Positions 35,585 through 48,944 are shown, counted from the stretch's first letter. The stretch: DNA of 64,000 nucleotides from Antedon mediterranea (GCF_964355755.1 NC_092672.1:16428501-16492500), one strand, 5' to 3'. Notes: generated by a model from the sequence alone, not told the origin. Translations and numbers: made by a program.

Positions 35585-35930
35585 AAAACGGCAAAATTTC
35601 AAACCTTTTATTTTTGACATAACTAGTTACTATGGCTCTATAAGATGATGTTAACACAACATATGTCAATAAATGGCAATATTATAGTCTAATTATTGAA
35701 TTTTGAAAGGTGGAAATTTTGGTCATTTTTCGAAAAAAAATTACTATGGTCCCCCGCAGGAAATTTTTTCGAAAAATTTTCAAATTTCGACCCATTTATT
35801 TTTTGACATAACTAGTTACTATGGCTCTATAAGATCATGTTAGCACAATATATTTGCATAAATGGCAATATTATAGCATAATTTTCGAATTTTAAAAAGT
35901 GGAAATTTTGGTTATTTTTCGAAAAAATTC

Positions 35931-35940
35931 CTAGGGAAAT
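35931..35940. other. Loop deletion in an AT monomer (174 bp)
   Basis: TTCCTAGGGAAATT joins the end of the left arm to the right arm of the inverted repeat. It removes about 13 bases, essentially just the GGTCCCC loop. Box spacing is 35823 to 35997. Confidence 0.75.
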
Positions 35941-36174
35941 TGTCGGAAAATGGCCAAATTTCGACACTTTTATTTTTTGACATAACTAGTTACTATGGCT
36001 CTATAAGATGATGTTAACAAAATATATGTGCATAAATGGATATATTATAGCCTAATTATTGAATGTTAAATGGTAGACATTTCGGTTATTTTTCGAAAAA
36101 ATTCCTGTCGTCCCTGAAGGGAAATTTTCGGAAATGGCAAAATTTCGACCCTTTTATTTTTGACATAACTAGTT

Positions 36175-38039
36175 ATAGATCAGCGAGAGAGAGAGATAGA
36201 TCAGCGAGAGAGAGATAGATCAGCGAGAGAGAGAGATAGATCAGCGAGAGAGATAGATCAGCGAGAGAGAGATAGATCAGCGAGAGAGAGATAGATCAGC
36301 GAGAGAGAGATAGATCAGCGAGAGAGAGATAGATCAGTGAGAGAGAGATAGATCAGCGAGAGAGAGATAGATCAGCGAGAGAGATAGATCAGCGAGAGAG
36401 AGATAGATCAGCGAGAGAGAGATAGATCAGCGAGAGAGAGATAGATCAGCGAGAGAGATAGATCAACGAGAGAGAGAGATAGATCAGCAAGAGAGAGATA
36501 GATCAGCGAGAGAGAGATATATCAGCGAGAGAGAGATAGATCAGCTAGAGAGAGATAGATCAGCGAGAGAGAGATAGATCAGCGAGAGAGAGAGATAGAT
36601 CAGCGAGAGAGAGATAGATCAGCGAGAGAGAGAGAGATAGATCAGCGAGAGAGAGATAGATCAGCGAGAGAGAGATAGATCAGCGAGAGAGATAGATCAG
36701 CGAGAGAGAGATAGATCAGCGAGAGAGAGATAGATCAGCGAGAGAGAGATAGATCAGCGAGAGAGAGATAGATTAGCGAGAGAGAGATAGATCAGCGAGA
36801 GAGAGAGATAGATCAGCGAGAGAGAGAGATAGATCAGCGAGAGAGAGAGAGATAGATCAGCGAGAGAGAGATAGATAGATCAGCGAGAGAGAGATAGATC
36901 AGCGAGAGAGAGATAGATCAGTGAGAGAGAGATAGATAGATAAGCAAGAGAGAGAGAGATAGATCAGCGAGAGAGAGATAGATCAGCGAGAGAGAGAGAG
37001 ATAGATCAGAGAGAGAGAGAGAGATAGATCAGTGAGAGAGAGATAGATCAGCGAGAGAGAGAGATAGATCAGCGAGAGAGAAATAGATCAGCGAGAGAGA
37101 GATAGATCAGCGAGAGAGAGATAGATCAGCGAGAGAAAGATAGATCAGCGAGAGAGAGATAGATCAGCGAGAGAGAGATAGATCAGCGAGAGAGAGAGAT
37201 AGATCAGCGAGAGAGAGATAGATCAGCGAGAGAGAGATAGATCAGCGAGAGAGAGATAGATCAGTAGGAGAGAGATAGATAGATCAGCGAGAGAGAGAGA
37301 GATAGATCAACGTGAGAGATAGATAGATCAGCGAGAGAGAGAGAGGTAGATCAGCGAGAGAGAGATAGATCAGCGAGAGAGAGATAGATCAGCGAGTGAG
37401 AGATAGATCAGCGAGAGAGAGAGAGATAGATCAGCGAGAGAGAGAGAGATAGATCAGCGAGAGAGAGATAGATCAACGATAGAGAGATAGATAGATCAGC
37501 GAGAGAGATAGATCAGCGAGAGAGAGATAGATCAGCGAGAAAGAGAGAGAGATAGATCAGCGAGAGAGAGATAGATCAGCGAGAGAGAGATAGATCAGCG
37601 AGAGAGAGAGAGAGATAGATCAGCGAGAGAGAGATAGATCAGTGAGAGAGAGATAGATCAGCGAGAGAGAGATAGATCAGCGAGAGAGAGATAGATCAGC
37701 GAGAGAGAAAGATCAGCGAGAGAGAGATAGATCAGCGAGAGAGAGATAGATCAGCGAGAGAGAGAGAGATAGATCAGCGAGAGATAGATAGATCAGCGAG
37801 AGAGAGATAGATAGATCAGCGAGAGAGAGATAGATAGATCAGCGAGAGAGAGAGATAGATAGGTCAGCGAGAGAGATAGATAGATCAGCGAGAGATAGAT
37901 AGATCAGCGACAGAGAGATAGATAGATCAGCGAGAGAGATAGATCAGCGAGAGAGAGATATATAGATAGATCAGCGAGAGAGAAATAGATAGAGATTGAG
38001 AGATCAGTGAGAGAGAGATAGATCAGCGAGAGAGAGATA
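36175..38039 (+). repeat. GA satellite next to the island, right side
   Basis: The first monomer resumes with ATA and GATCAGCG directly after AACTAGTT of the island. The first 700 bp are unusually uniform 19-bp monomers with few variants. A divergent run, ATAGATAGAGATTGAGAGATC, stands near 37985-38006. No other feature is visible. Confidence 0.85.
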
Positions 38040-39300
38040 GATCAGCGAGAAAGATAGATCAGCGAGAGAGAGATAGATCAGCGAGAGAGAGATAGATCAG
38101 CGAGAGAGAGATAGATCAGCGAGAGAGAGAGATAGATCAGCGAGAGAGAGAGATAGATCAGCGAGAGAGAGATAGATCAGCGAGAGAGAGATAGATCAGC
38201 AAGAGAGAGATAGATAAGCGAGAGAGAGATAGATCAGCGAGAGAGAGATAGATCAGCGAGAGAGAGAAATAGATCAGCGAGAGAGAGATAGATAGATCAG
38301 CGAGAGAGAGAGATAGATCAGCGAGAGAGAGATAGATCAGTGAGAGAGAGAAAGATAGATCAGCGAGAGAGAGAGAGATAGATCAGCGAGAGAGATAGAT
38401 CAGCGAGAGAGAGATAGATCAGCGAGAGAGAGATAGATCAGCTAGAGAGAGATAGATGAGCGAGAGAGAGATAGATAGATCAGCGAGAGATAGATAGATC
38501 AGCGAGAGATAGATAGATCAGCGAGAGAGAGATAGATGAGCGAGAAAGAGATAGATAGATTAGCGAGAGATAGATAGATCAGCGAGAGATAGATAGATCA
38601 GCAAAAGAGAGATAGATAGATCAGCGAGAGAAAGATAGATCAGCGAGAGAGAGATATATAGATCAGCGAGAGAAAGATAGATCAGCGAGAGAGAGATAGA
38701 TAGATCAGCGAGAGAGAGAGAGAGATAGATAGATCAGCGAGTGAGAGGTAGATAGATCAGCGAGAGAGAGATAGATAGATCAGCGAGAGAGAAAGATAGA
38801 TCAGCAAGAGATAGATAGATCAGCGAGAAAGAGATAGATCAACGAGAGAGAGATAGATCAGCGAGAGATAGATAGATCAGCGAGAGAGAGTTAGATCAGC
38901 GAGAGAGAGATAGATCAGCGAGAGAGAGATAGATAGATCAGCGAGAGAGAGATAGATAGATCAGCGAGAGAGAGATAGATAGATCAGCGAGAGAGAGATA
39001 GATAGATCAGCGAGAGAGAGATAGATAGATCAGCGAGAGAGATAGATCAGCGAGAGAGAGATAGATAGATCAGCGAGAGAGATAGATCAGCGACAGAGAG
39101 ATAGATAGATCAGCGAGAGAGAGATAGATAGATCAGCGAGAGAGAGATAGATAGATCAGCGAGAGAGAGATAGATCAGCGAGAGAGAGAGAGATAGATCA
39201 GCGAGAGAGAGAGATATATCAGCGAGAGAGAGAGATAGATCAGCGAGAGATAGATAGATCAGCGAGAGAGAGATAGATCAACGAGAGAGAGATAGATCAG
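38040..39300 (+). repeat. Dispersed duplication of about 1.26 kb, copy 1
   Basis: The landmark order matches 44822-46080. CAGCGAGAAAGATAG is at 38043/44825 (6782), TAGATAAGCG at 38211/44991 (6780), GATATATAG at 38653/45431 (6778), and CGACAGAGAG at 39091/45865 (6774). A GTGAGAGGTAG monomer lies at 38741. Confidence 0.8.
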
Positions 39301-42300
39301 CGAGAGATAGAAAGATCAGCGAGAGAGAGATAGATAGATCAGTGAGAGAGAGATAAATAGATCAGCGAGAGAGAGATAGATAGATCAGCGAGAGATAGAT
39401 AGATAGATCAGCGAGAGAGAGATAGATAGATCAGCGAGAGAGAGATAGATCAGTGAGAGAGAAATAGATAGATCAGCGAGAGAGAGATAGATAGATCAGC
39501 GAGAGAGAGATAGATAGATCAGCGAGAGATAGATAGATCAGCGAGAGAGAGATAGATAGATCAGTGAGAGAGAGAGATAGATCAGCGAGAGAGAGAGATA
39601 GATCAGCAAGAGAGAGATAGATAGATCAGCGAGAGAGAGATAGATAGATGAGCGAGAGAGAGATAGATCTGCGAGAGAGAGATAGATAGATGAGCGAGAG
39701 AGAGATAGATGAGCGAGAGAGAGATAGATAGATGAGCGAGAGATAGATAGATGAGCGAGAGAGAGATAGATGAGCGAGAGAGAGATAGATAGATCAGCGT
39801 GAGATAGATAGATCAGCGAGAGAGAGATAGATAGATCAGCGAGAGAGAGATAGATAGATCAGCGAGAGAGAGATAGATAGATCAGCAAGAGATAGATAGA
39901 TAGATCAGCGAGAGAGAGATAGATAGATCAGCGAGAGAGAGATAGATCAGTGAGGGAGAGATAGATAGATCAGCGAGAGAGAGATAGATAGATCTGCGAG
40001 AGAGAGAGATAGATCAGCGAGAGATAGATAGATCAGTGAGAGAGAGATAGATCAGCGAGAGAGAGATAGATCAACGAGAGAGAGATAGATCAGCGAGAGA
40101 GAGATAGATCAGCGAGAGCTAGATAGATCAGCGAGAGAGAGATAGATCAGCGAGAGAGAGAGATAGATCAGCGAGAGAGATAGATCAGCGAGAGAGAGAT
40201 AGATCAGCGAGAGATAGATTGATCAGCGAGAGAGAGATAGATAGATCAGCGAGAGAGAGAGATAGATAGATCAGCGAGAGAGAGATAGATAGATCAGCGA
40301 GAGAGATAGATAGATCAGCGAGGGAGAGATAGATAGATCAGCGAGAGAGAGAGATATATAGGCGAGAGAGAGATATATCAGCGAGAGAGAGATAGATCAG
40401 CGAGAGAGATAGATCAGCGAGAGAGATAGATCAGCGTGAAAGAGATAGATCAGCGAGAGAGAGATAGATCAGCGAGAGAGAGATAGATCAGCGAGAGAGA
40501 TAGATAGATTAGCGAGAGAGATAGATCAGCGAGGGAGAGATAGATCAGCGAGAGAGAGATAGATCAGCGAGAGAGAGATAGATCAGCGAGAAAGAGATAG
40601 ATCAGCGAGAGAGAGATAGATCAGCGAGAGAGAGATAGATCAGCGAGAGAGAGATAGATCAGCAAGAGAGAGATAGATCAGCGGGAGAGAGATAGATCAG
40701 CTCGAGAGAGATAGATCAGCGAGAGAGAGAGAGATAGATCAGCGAGAGATAGATAGATCAGCGAAAGAGATAGATCAGCGAGAGAGAGATAGATCAGGGA
40801 GAGAGAGATAGATCAGCGAGAGAGAGATAGATCTGCGAGAGAGAGATAGATCAGCGAGAGAGAGATAGATCAGCGAGAGAGAGATAGATAGATGAGCGAG
40901 AGAGAGATAGATCTGCGAGAGAGAGATAGATAGATGAGCGAGAGAGAGATAGATGAGCGAGAGAGAGATAGATAGATGAGCGAGAGATAGATAGATGAGC
41001 GAGAGAGAGATAGATGAGCGAGAGAGAGATAGATAGATCAGCGTGAGAAAAGATAGATCAGCGAGAGGGAGATAGATAGATCAGCGAGAGAGAGATAGAT
41101 AGATCAGCGAGAGAGAGATAGATAGATCAGCAAGAGATAGATAGATAGATCAGCGAGAGAGAGATAGATAGATCAGCGAGAGAGAGATAGATCAGTGAGG
41201 GAGAGATAGATAGATCAGCGAGAGAGAGATAGATAGATCTGCGAGAGAGAGATAGATCAGCGAGAGATAGATAGGTCAGTGAGAGAGAGATAGATCAGCG
41301 AGAGAGAGATAAATCAACGAGAGAGAGAGATAGATCAGCGAGAGAGAGAGAGAGATCAGCGAGAGATAGATAGATCAGCGAGAGAGAGATAGATCAGCGA
41401 GAGAGAGAGATAGATCAGCGAGAGAGATAGATCAGCGAGAGAGAGATAGATCAGCGAGAGAGAGATAGATAGATCAGCGAGAGAGAGAGATAGATAGATC
41501 AGCGAGAAAGAGATAGATAGATCAGCGAGAGAGAGATAGATAGATCAGCGAGGGAAAGATAGATAGATCAGCGAGAGAGAGATAGATCAGCGAGAGAGAG
41601 ATAGATCAGCGAGAGAGAGATAGATCAGCAAGAGAGAGATAGAGAGATCAGCGAGAGAGAGAGAGAGAAAAATCAGCGAGAGACAGATAGATCAGCGAGA
41701 GAGAGATAGATCAGCGAGAGAGAGATAGATCAGCGAGAGACAGAGATAGATCAGAGAGAGATAGATCAGCGAGAGAGAGATAGATCAGCGAGAGAGAGAT
41801 AGATCAGCGAGAGAGTGATAGATCAGCGATAGAGAGATAGATCAGCGAGAGAGAGATAGATCAGCGATAGAGAGATAGATCAGCGAGAGAGAGAGATAGA
41901 TCAGCGAGAGATAGATAGATCAGCGAGAGAGAGAGATAGATAGATCAGCGAGAGAGAGATAGATAGATCAGCGAGAGAGAGATAAATAGATCAGCGAGAG
42001 AGAGATAGATAGATCAGCGAGAGATAGATAGATAGATCAGCGAGAGAGAGATAGATAGACCAGCGAGAGAGAGATAGATCAGTGAGAGAGAGATAGATAG
42101 ATCAGCGAGAGAGAGATAGAAAGATCTGCGAGAGAGAGATAGATCAGCGAGAGATAGATAGAACAGCGAGAGAGCGAGATAGATCAGCGAGAGAGAGAGA
42201 TAGATCAGCGAGAGAGAGATAGATAGATCAGCGAGAGAGAGATAGATAGATGAGCGAGAGAGAGATAGATCTGCGAGAGAGAGATAGATAGATGAGCGAG

Positions 42301-44821
42301 AGAGAGATAGATGAGCGAGAGAGAGATAGATAGATCAGCCAGAGATAGATAGATGAGCGAGAGAGAGATAGATGAGCGAGAGAGAGATAGATAGATCAGC
42401 GTGAGATAGATAGATCAGCGAGAGAGAGATAGATAGATCAGCGAGAGAGAGATAGATAGATCAGCGAGAGAGAGATAGATAGATCAGCAAGAGATAGATA
42501 GATAGATCAGCGAGAGAGAGATAGATAGATCAGCGAGAGAGAGATAGATCAGTGAGGGAGAGATAGATAGATCAGCGAGAGAGAGATAGATAGATCTGCG
42601 AGAGAGAGATAGATCAGCGAGAGATAGATAGATCAGTGAGAGAGAGATAGATCAGCGAGAGAGAGATAGATCAACGAGAGAGAGATAGATCAGCGAGAGA
42701 GAGATATATCAGGGAGAGATAGATAGATCAGCGAGAGAGAGATAGATCAGCGAGAGAGAGAGATAGATCAGCGAGAGAGATAGATCAGCGAGAGAGAGAT
42801 AGATCAGCGAGAGATAGATTGATCAGCGAGAGAGAGATAGATAGATCAGCGAGAGAGAGAGATAGATAGATCAGCGAGAGAGAGATAGATAGATCAGCGA
42901 GAGAGAGATAGATAGATCAGCGAGGGAGAGATAGATAGATCAGCGAGAGAGAGATAGATCAGCGAGAGAGAGATAGATCAGCGAGAGAGAGATAGATCAG
43001 CGAGAGAGAGATAGATAGATCAGCGAGAGAGAGAGAGAGAGATAGATCAGCGAGAGAGAGATAGATCAGCGAGAGAGAGAGATAGATCAGCGAGAGAGAG
43101 ATAGATCAGCGAGAGAGAGATATATCAGCGAGAGAGAGATAGATCAGCGAGAGAGAGATAGATCAGCGAGAGAGAGATAGATCAGCGAGAGAGAGATAGA
43201 TCAGCGAGAGATAGTTAAATCAGCGAGAGAGAGATAGATAAGCGAGAGAGAGATAGATAGATCAGCGAGAGAGAGAGATAGATAGATCAGCGAGAGATAG
43301 ATAGATCAGCGAGAGAGAGATAGATCAGCGAGAGAGAGATAGATCAGCGAGAGAGAGATAGATCAGCGAGAGAGAGATAGATCAGCGAGAGAGAGATAGA
43401 TCAGCGAGAGAGAGATAGATCAGCGAGAGAGAGAGATAGATCAGCGAGAGATAGATAGATCAGCGAGAGAGAGAGATAGATAGATCAGCGAGAGAGAGAT
43501 AGATAGATCAGCGAGAGAGAGATAAATAGATCAGCGAGAGAGAGATAGATAGATCAGCGAGAGATAGATAGATAGATCAGCGAGAGAGAGATAGATAGAT
43601 CAGCGAGAGAGAGATAGATCAGTGAGAGAGAGATAGATAGATCAGCGAGAGAGAGATAGAAAGATCTGCGAGAGAGAGATAGATCAGCGAGAGATAGATA
43701 GATCAGCGAGAGAGAGATAGATAGATCAGTGAGAGAGAGAGATAGATCAGCGAGAGAGAGAGATAGATCAGCGAGAGAGAGATAGATAGATCAGCGAGAG
43801 AGAGATAGATAGATGAACGAGAGAGAGATAGATCTGCGAGAGAGAGATAGATAGATGAGCGAGAGAGAGATAGATGAGCGAGAGAGAGATAGATAGATCA
43901 GCGAGAGATAGATAGATGAGCGAGAGAGAGATAGATGAGTGAGAGAGAGATAGATAGATCAGCGTGAGATAGATAGATCAGCGAGAGAGAGATAGATAGA
44001 TCAGCGAGAGAGAGATAGATAGATCAGCGAGGGAGAGATAGATAGATCAGCAAGAGATAGATAGATAGATCAGCGAGAGAGAGATAGATAGATCAGCGAG
44101 AGAGAGATAGATCAGTGAGGGAGAGATAGATAGATCAGAGAGAGAGAGATAGATAGATCTGCGAGAGAGAGATAGATCAGCGAGAGATAGATAGATCAGT
44201 GAGAGAGAGATAGATCAGTGAGAGAGAGATAGATCAACGAGAGAGAGATAGATCAGCGAGAGAGAGATAGATCAGCAAGAGATAGATAGATCAGCGAGAG
44301 AGAGATAGATCAGCGAGAGAGAGAGATAGATCAGCGAGAGAGATAGATCAGCGAGAGAGAGATAGATCAGCGAGAGATAGATTGATCAGCGAGAGAGAGA
44401 TAGATAGATCAGCGAGAGAGAGATAGATCAGCGAGAGAGAGATATATCAGCGAGAGATAGATAGATCAGCGAGAGAGAGATAGATCAGCGAGAGAGAGAG
44501 ATAGATCAGCGAGAGAGATAGATCAGCGAGAAAGAGATAGATCAGCGAGAGATAGATTGATCAGCGAGAGAGAGAGAGAGATAGATCAGCGAGAGAGAGA
44601 AAGATCAGCGAGAGAGAGATAGATCAGCGAGAGAGAGATAGATCAGCGAGAGAGAGATATATCAGCGAGAGAGAGATAGATCAGCGAGAGAGAGATAGAT
44701 CAGCGAGAGAGAGATAGATCAGCGAGAGATAGATAAATCAGCGAGAGAGAGATAGATCAGCGAGAGAGAGATAGATAGATCAGCGAGAGAGAGAGATAGA
44801 TAGATCAGCGAGAGAGAGATA
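39301..44821 (+). repeat. Higher-order array with CGTGAG/CTGCG/GATGAGCG cassette
   Basis: A cassette of GATCTGCG, then several GATGAGCG monomers, then GCGTGAG recurs four times, with GCGTGAG at 39797, 41041, 42399 and 43962 (spacings 1244, 1358 and 1563). Each cassette is preceded by a GATAAATAG monomer in most copies. It is followed by CAGCAAGAGATAG, CAGTGAGGGAG and a second CTGCG monomer, in that order. Confidence 0.8.
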
Positions 44822-46080
44822 GATCAGCGAGAAAGATAGATCAGCGAGAGAGAGATAGATCAGCGAGAGAGAGATAGATCAGCGAGAGAGAGATAGATCA
44901 GCGAGAGAGAGAGATAGATCAGCGAGAGAGAGATAGATCAGCGAGAGAGAGATAGATCAGCGAGAGAGAGATAGATCAGCGAGAGAGAGATAGATAAGCG
45001 AGAGAGAGATAGATCAGCGAGAGAGAGATAGATCAGCGAGAGAGAGAAATAGATCAGCGAGAGAGAGATAGATAGATCAGCGAGAGAGAGATAGATCAGC
45101 GAGAGAGAGATAGATCAGTGAGAGAGAGATAGATAGATCAGCGAGAGAGAGAGAGATAGATCAGCGAGAGAGATAGATCAGCGAGAGAGAGATAGATCAG
45201 CGAGAGAGAGATAGATCAGCTAGAGAGAGATAGATGAGCGAGAGAGAGATAGATAGATCAGCGAGAGATAGATAGATCAGCGAGAGATAGATAGATCAGC
45301 GAGAGAGAGATAGATGAGCGAGAAAGAGATAGATAGATCAGCGAGAGATAGATAGATCAGCGAGAGATAGATAGATCAGCGAAAGAGAGATAGATAGATC
45401 AGCGAGAGAAAGATAGATCAGCGAGAGAGAGATATATAGATCAGCGAGAGAGAGATAGATCAGCGAGAGAGAGATAGATAGATCAGCGAGAGAGAGAGAG
45501 AGATAGATAGATCAGCGAGTGAGAGGTAGATAGATCAGCGAGAGAGAGATAGATAGATCAGCGAGAGAGAAAGATAGATCAGCGAGAGATAGATAGATCA
45601 GCGAGAAAGAGATAGATCAACGAGAGAGAGATAGATCAGCGAGAGATAGATAGATCAGCGAGAGAGAGTTAGATCAGCGAGAGAGAGATAGATCAGCGAG
45701 AGAGAGATAGATAGATCAGCGAGAGAGAGATAGATAGATCAGCGAGAGAGAGATAGATAGATCAGCGAGAGATAGATAGATCAGCGAGAGAGAGATAGAT
45801 AGATCAGCGAGAGAGATAGATCAGCGAGAGAGAGATAGATAGATCAGCGAGAGAGATAGATCAGCGACAGAGAGATAGATAGATCAGCGAGAGAGAGATA
45901 AATAGATCAGCGAGAGAGAGATAGATAGATCAGCGAGAGAGAGATAGATCAGCGAGAGAGAGAGATAGATCAGCGAGAGAGAGAGATATATCAGCGAGAG
46001 AGAGAGATAGATCAGCGAGAGATAGATAGATCAGCGAGAGAGAGATAGATCAACGAGAGAGAGATAGATCAGCGAGAGAT
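44822..46080 (+). repeat. Dispersed duplication of about 1.26 kb, copy 2
   Basis: Partner of 38040-39300, with the GTGAGAGGTAG monomer near 45529. A similar stretch is also recognisable from about 54400 and 59530, again with GTGAGAGGTAG. Confidence 0.8.
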
Positions 46081-46269
46081 AGATAGATCAGCGAGAGAGA
46101 GATAGATCAGCGAGAGAGAGATAGATCAGCGAGAGAGAGATAGATCAGCGAGAGATAGATAGATCAGCGAGAGAGAGATAGATAGATCAGCGAGAGAGAA
46201 ATAGATAGATCAGCGAGAGAGAGATAGATAGATCAGCGAGAGAGAGATAGATAGATCAGCGAGAGATAG

Positions 46270-47910
46270 ATAGATCAGCGAGAGAGAGATAGATAGATCA
46301 GCGAGAGAGATAGATCAGCGAGAGAGAGATAGATAGATCGATCAGCGAGAGAGAGATAGATCAGCGAGAGAGGGATAGATAGATCAGCGAGAGAGAGATA
46401 GATAGATCAGCGAGAGAGAGATAGACAGATCAGCGAGAGAGAGATAGATCAGCGAGAGAGAGAGAGATAGATCAGCGAGAGAGAGAGATAGATCAGCGAG
46501 AGAGAGAGATAGATCAGCGAGAGAGAGATAGATCAGCGAGAGAGATAGATCAGCGAGAGAGAGAGATAGATCAGAGAGAGAGCGATAGATCAGCGAAAGA
46601 GAGATAGATCAGCGAGAGAGAGATAGATCAGCGAGAGAGAGATAGATCAGCGAGGGAGAGAGATAGATCAGCGAGAGACAGATAGATCAGCGAGAGAGAG
46701 AGATAGATCAGCGAGAGAGAGATAGATCAGCGAGAGACAGAGATAGATCAGAGGGAGATAGATCAGCGAGAGAGAGAGAGAGATAGATCAGCGAGAGAGA
46801 TAGATCAGCGAGAGAGAGATAGATCAGCGAGAGAGTGATAGATCAGCGATAGAGAGATAGATCAGCGAGAGAGAGATAGATCAGCGAGAGAGAGAGATAG
46901 ATCAGCGAGAGAGATAGATCAGCGAGAGAGAGTTAGATCAGCGAGAGAGAGATAGATAGATCAGCGAGAGAGAGATAGATAGATCAGCGAGAGAGAGAGA
47001 TAGATCAGCGAGAGAGAGATAGATAGATCAGCGAGAGAGAGAGAGATAGATAGATCAGCGAGAGAAAGATAGATCAGCGAGAGAGAGATAGATAGATCAG
47101 CGAGAGAGATAGATCAGCGAGAGAGAGATAGACAGATCAGCGAGAGAGAGATAGATCAGCGAGAGAAAGATAGATAGATAAGCGAGAGAGAGATATATAG
47201 ATCAGCGAGAGAGAGATAGATAGATCAGCGAGAGAGAAATAGATCAGCGAGAGAGAGAGAGGGATAGATCAGCGAGAGAGAGATAGATCAGCGAGAGAGA
47301 GAGAGATAGATCAGCGAGAGAGAGATAGATCAGCGAGAGAGAGATAGATCAGCGAGAGAGAGATAGATCAGCGAGAGAGAGAGATAGATCAGAGAGAGAG
47401 AGAGAGATAGATCAGCGAGAGAGAGATAGATCAGCGAGAGAGAGATAGATCAGCGAGAGAGAGATAGATCAGCGAGGGAGAGAGATAGATCAGCGAGAGA
47501 CAGATAGATCAGCGAGAGAGAGATAGATCAGCGAGAGAGAGATAGATCAGCGAGAGACAGAGATAGATCAGAGAGAGATAGATCAGCGAGAGAGAGAGAG
47601 AGAGATCAGCGAGAGAGATAGATCAGCGAGAGAGAGATAGATCAGCGAGAGAGTGATAGATCAGCGATAGAGAGATAGATCAGCGAGAGAAAGATAGATA
47701 AGCGAGAGAGAGATAGATCAGCGAGAGAGATAGATCAGCGAGAGAGAGTTAGATCAGCGAGAGAGAGATAGATAGATCAGCGAGAGAGAGATAGATAGAT
47801 CAGCGAGAGAGAGATAGATCAGCGAGAGAGATAGATCAGCGAGAGAGATAGATAGATCAGCGAGAGAGATATAGATCAGCGAGAGAGAGATAGATAGATC
47901 AGCGAGAGAG
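46270..47910 (+). repeat. Tandem duplication of about 820 bp
   Basis: CGAGAGACAGAGATAG is at 46731 and 47551 (820), and GTGATAGATCAGCGATAG at 46835 and 47653 (818). Related copies of this GAGACAG/GTGATAG string occur near 41735, 51200, 55455 and 60587. Confidence 0.75.
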
Positions 47911-48944
47911 AGATAGATAGATCAGCGAGAGAGAGATAGATCTGCGAGAGAGAGATAGATAGATTAGCGAGAGAGAGAGATAGATGAGCGAGAGAGAGAT
48001 AGATAGATCAGCGAGAGATAGATAGATCAGCGAGAGAGAGATAGATGAGCGAGAGAGAGATAGAAAGATCAGCGAGAGATAGATAGATCAGCGAGAGAGA
48101 GATAGATAGATAAGCGAGAGAGAGATAGATCAGCGAGAGAGAGATATAAAGATCAGCAAGAGAGAGATAGATCAGCGAGAGAGAGAGATAGTTAGATCAG
48201 CGAGAGAAAGAGAGATAGATAGATCAGCGAGAGAGTGGTAGATAGATCAGCAAGAGAGAGATAGATAGATCAGCGAGAGAGAGATAGATCAGCGAGAGAT
48301 AGATAGATCAGCGAGAGAGAGAGATAGATCAACGAGAGAGAGATAGATCAGCGAGAGAGAGATAGATCAGCGAAAGATAGATAGATCAGCGAGAGAGAGA
48401 TAGATCAGCGAGAGAGAGATAGATCAGCGAGAGAGAGATAGATCAGCGAGAGAGAGAGATAGATCAGCGAGAGATAGATAGATCAGCGAGAGAGAGAGAT
48501 AGATAGATCAGCGAGAGAGAGATAGATACATCAGCGAGAGAGAGATAAATAGATCAGCGAGAGAGAGAGATAGATAGATCAGCGAAAGATAGATAGATAG
48601 ATAAGCGAGAGAGAGATAGATAGATCAGCGAGAGAGAGATAGATCAGTGAGAGAGAGATAGATAGATCAGCGAGAGAGAGATAGAAAGATCTGCGAGAGA
48701 GAGATAGATCAGCGAGAGATAGATAGATCAGCGAGAGAGAGATAGATAGATCAGTGAGAGAGAGAGATAGATCAGCGAGAGAGAGAGATAGATCAGCGAG
48801 AGAGAGATAGATAGATCAGCGAGAGAGAGATAGATAGATGAGCGAGAGAGAGATAGATCTGCGAGAGAGAGATAGATAGATCAGCGAGAGATAGATAGAT
48901 GAGCGAGAGAGAGATAGATGAGCGAGAGAGAGATAGATAGATCA
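47911..48944 (+). repeat. GA satellite leading into the next cassette array
   Basis: Ordinary monomers with CTGCG near 47941, a GTGGTAG monomer near 48235, and GATAAATAG near 48543. It ends in the GATGAGCG cassette preceding 48945. Confidence 0.75.

Larger units (their letters stand above)
30623..36174. repeat. AT-rich satellite island, monomer about 187 bp
   Basis: A second, unrelated satellite. The box GGCTCTATAAGATGATGTT (or a close variant) occurs 26 times, at about 30732, 30911, 31043, 31195, 31328, 31514, 31706, 32082, 32222, 32409, 32594, 32781, 32967, 33100, 33285, 33472, 33662, 33849, 34034, 34219, 34403, 34466, 34652, 35634, 35823 and 35997. The usual spacing is 184-192 bp. In order, each monomer has TTTTTTGACATAACTAGTT, that box, CACAATATAT, AAATGGCAATATTATAGC, a TAATTATTGAATTTT run, GGAAATTTT, and an inverted repeat around GGTCCCC. 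All copies lie in the same orientation. Two foreign segments interrupt it. No gene is visible. Confidence 0.97.

Noticed and set aside
30623-36174. CENP-B box in the AT satellite (TTCG....A..CGGG)
   Set aside because: TTCGAAAAATGGCC fits the left half, but the needed CGGG is absent in every monomer I read.
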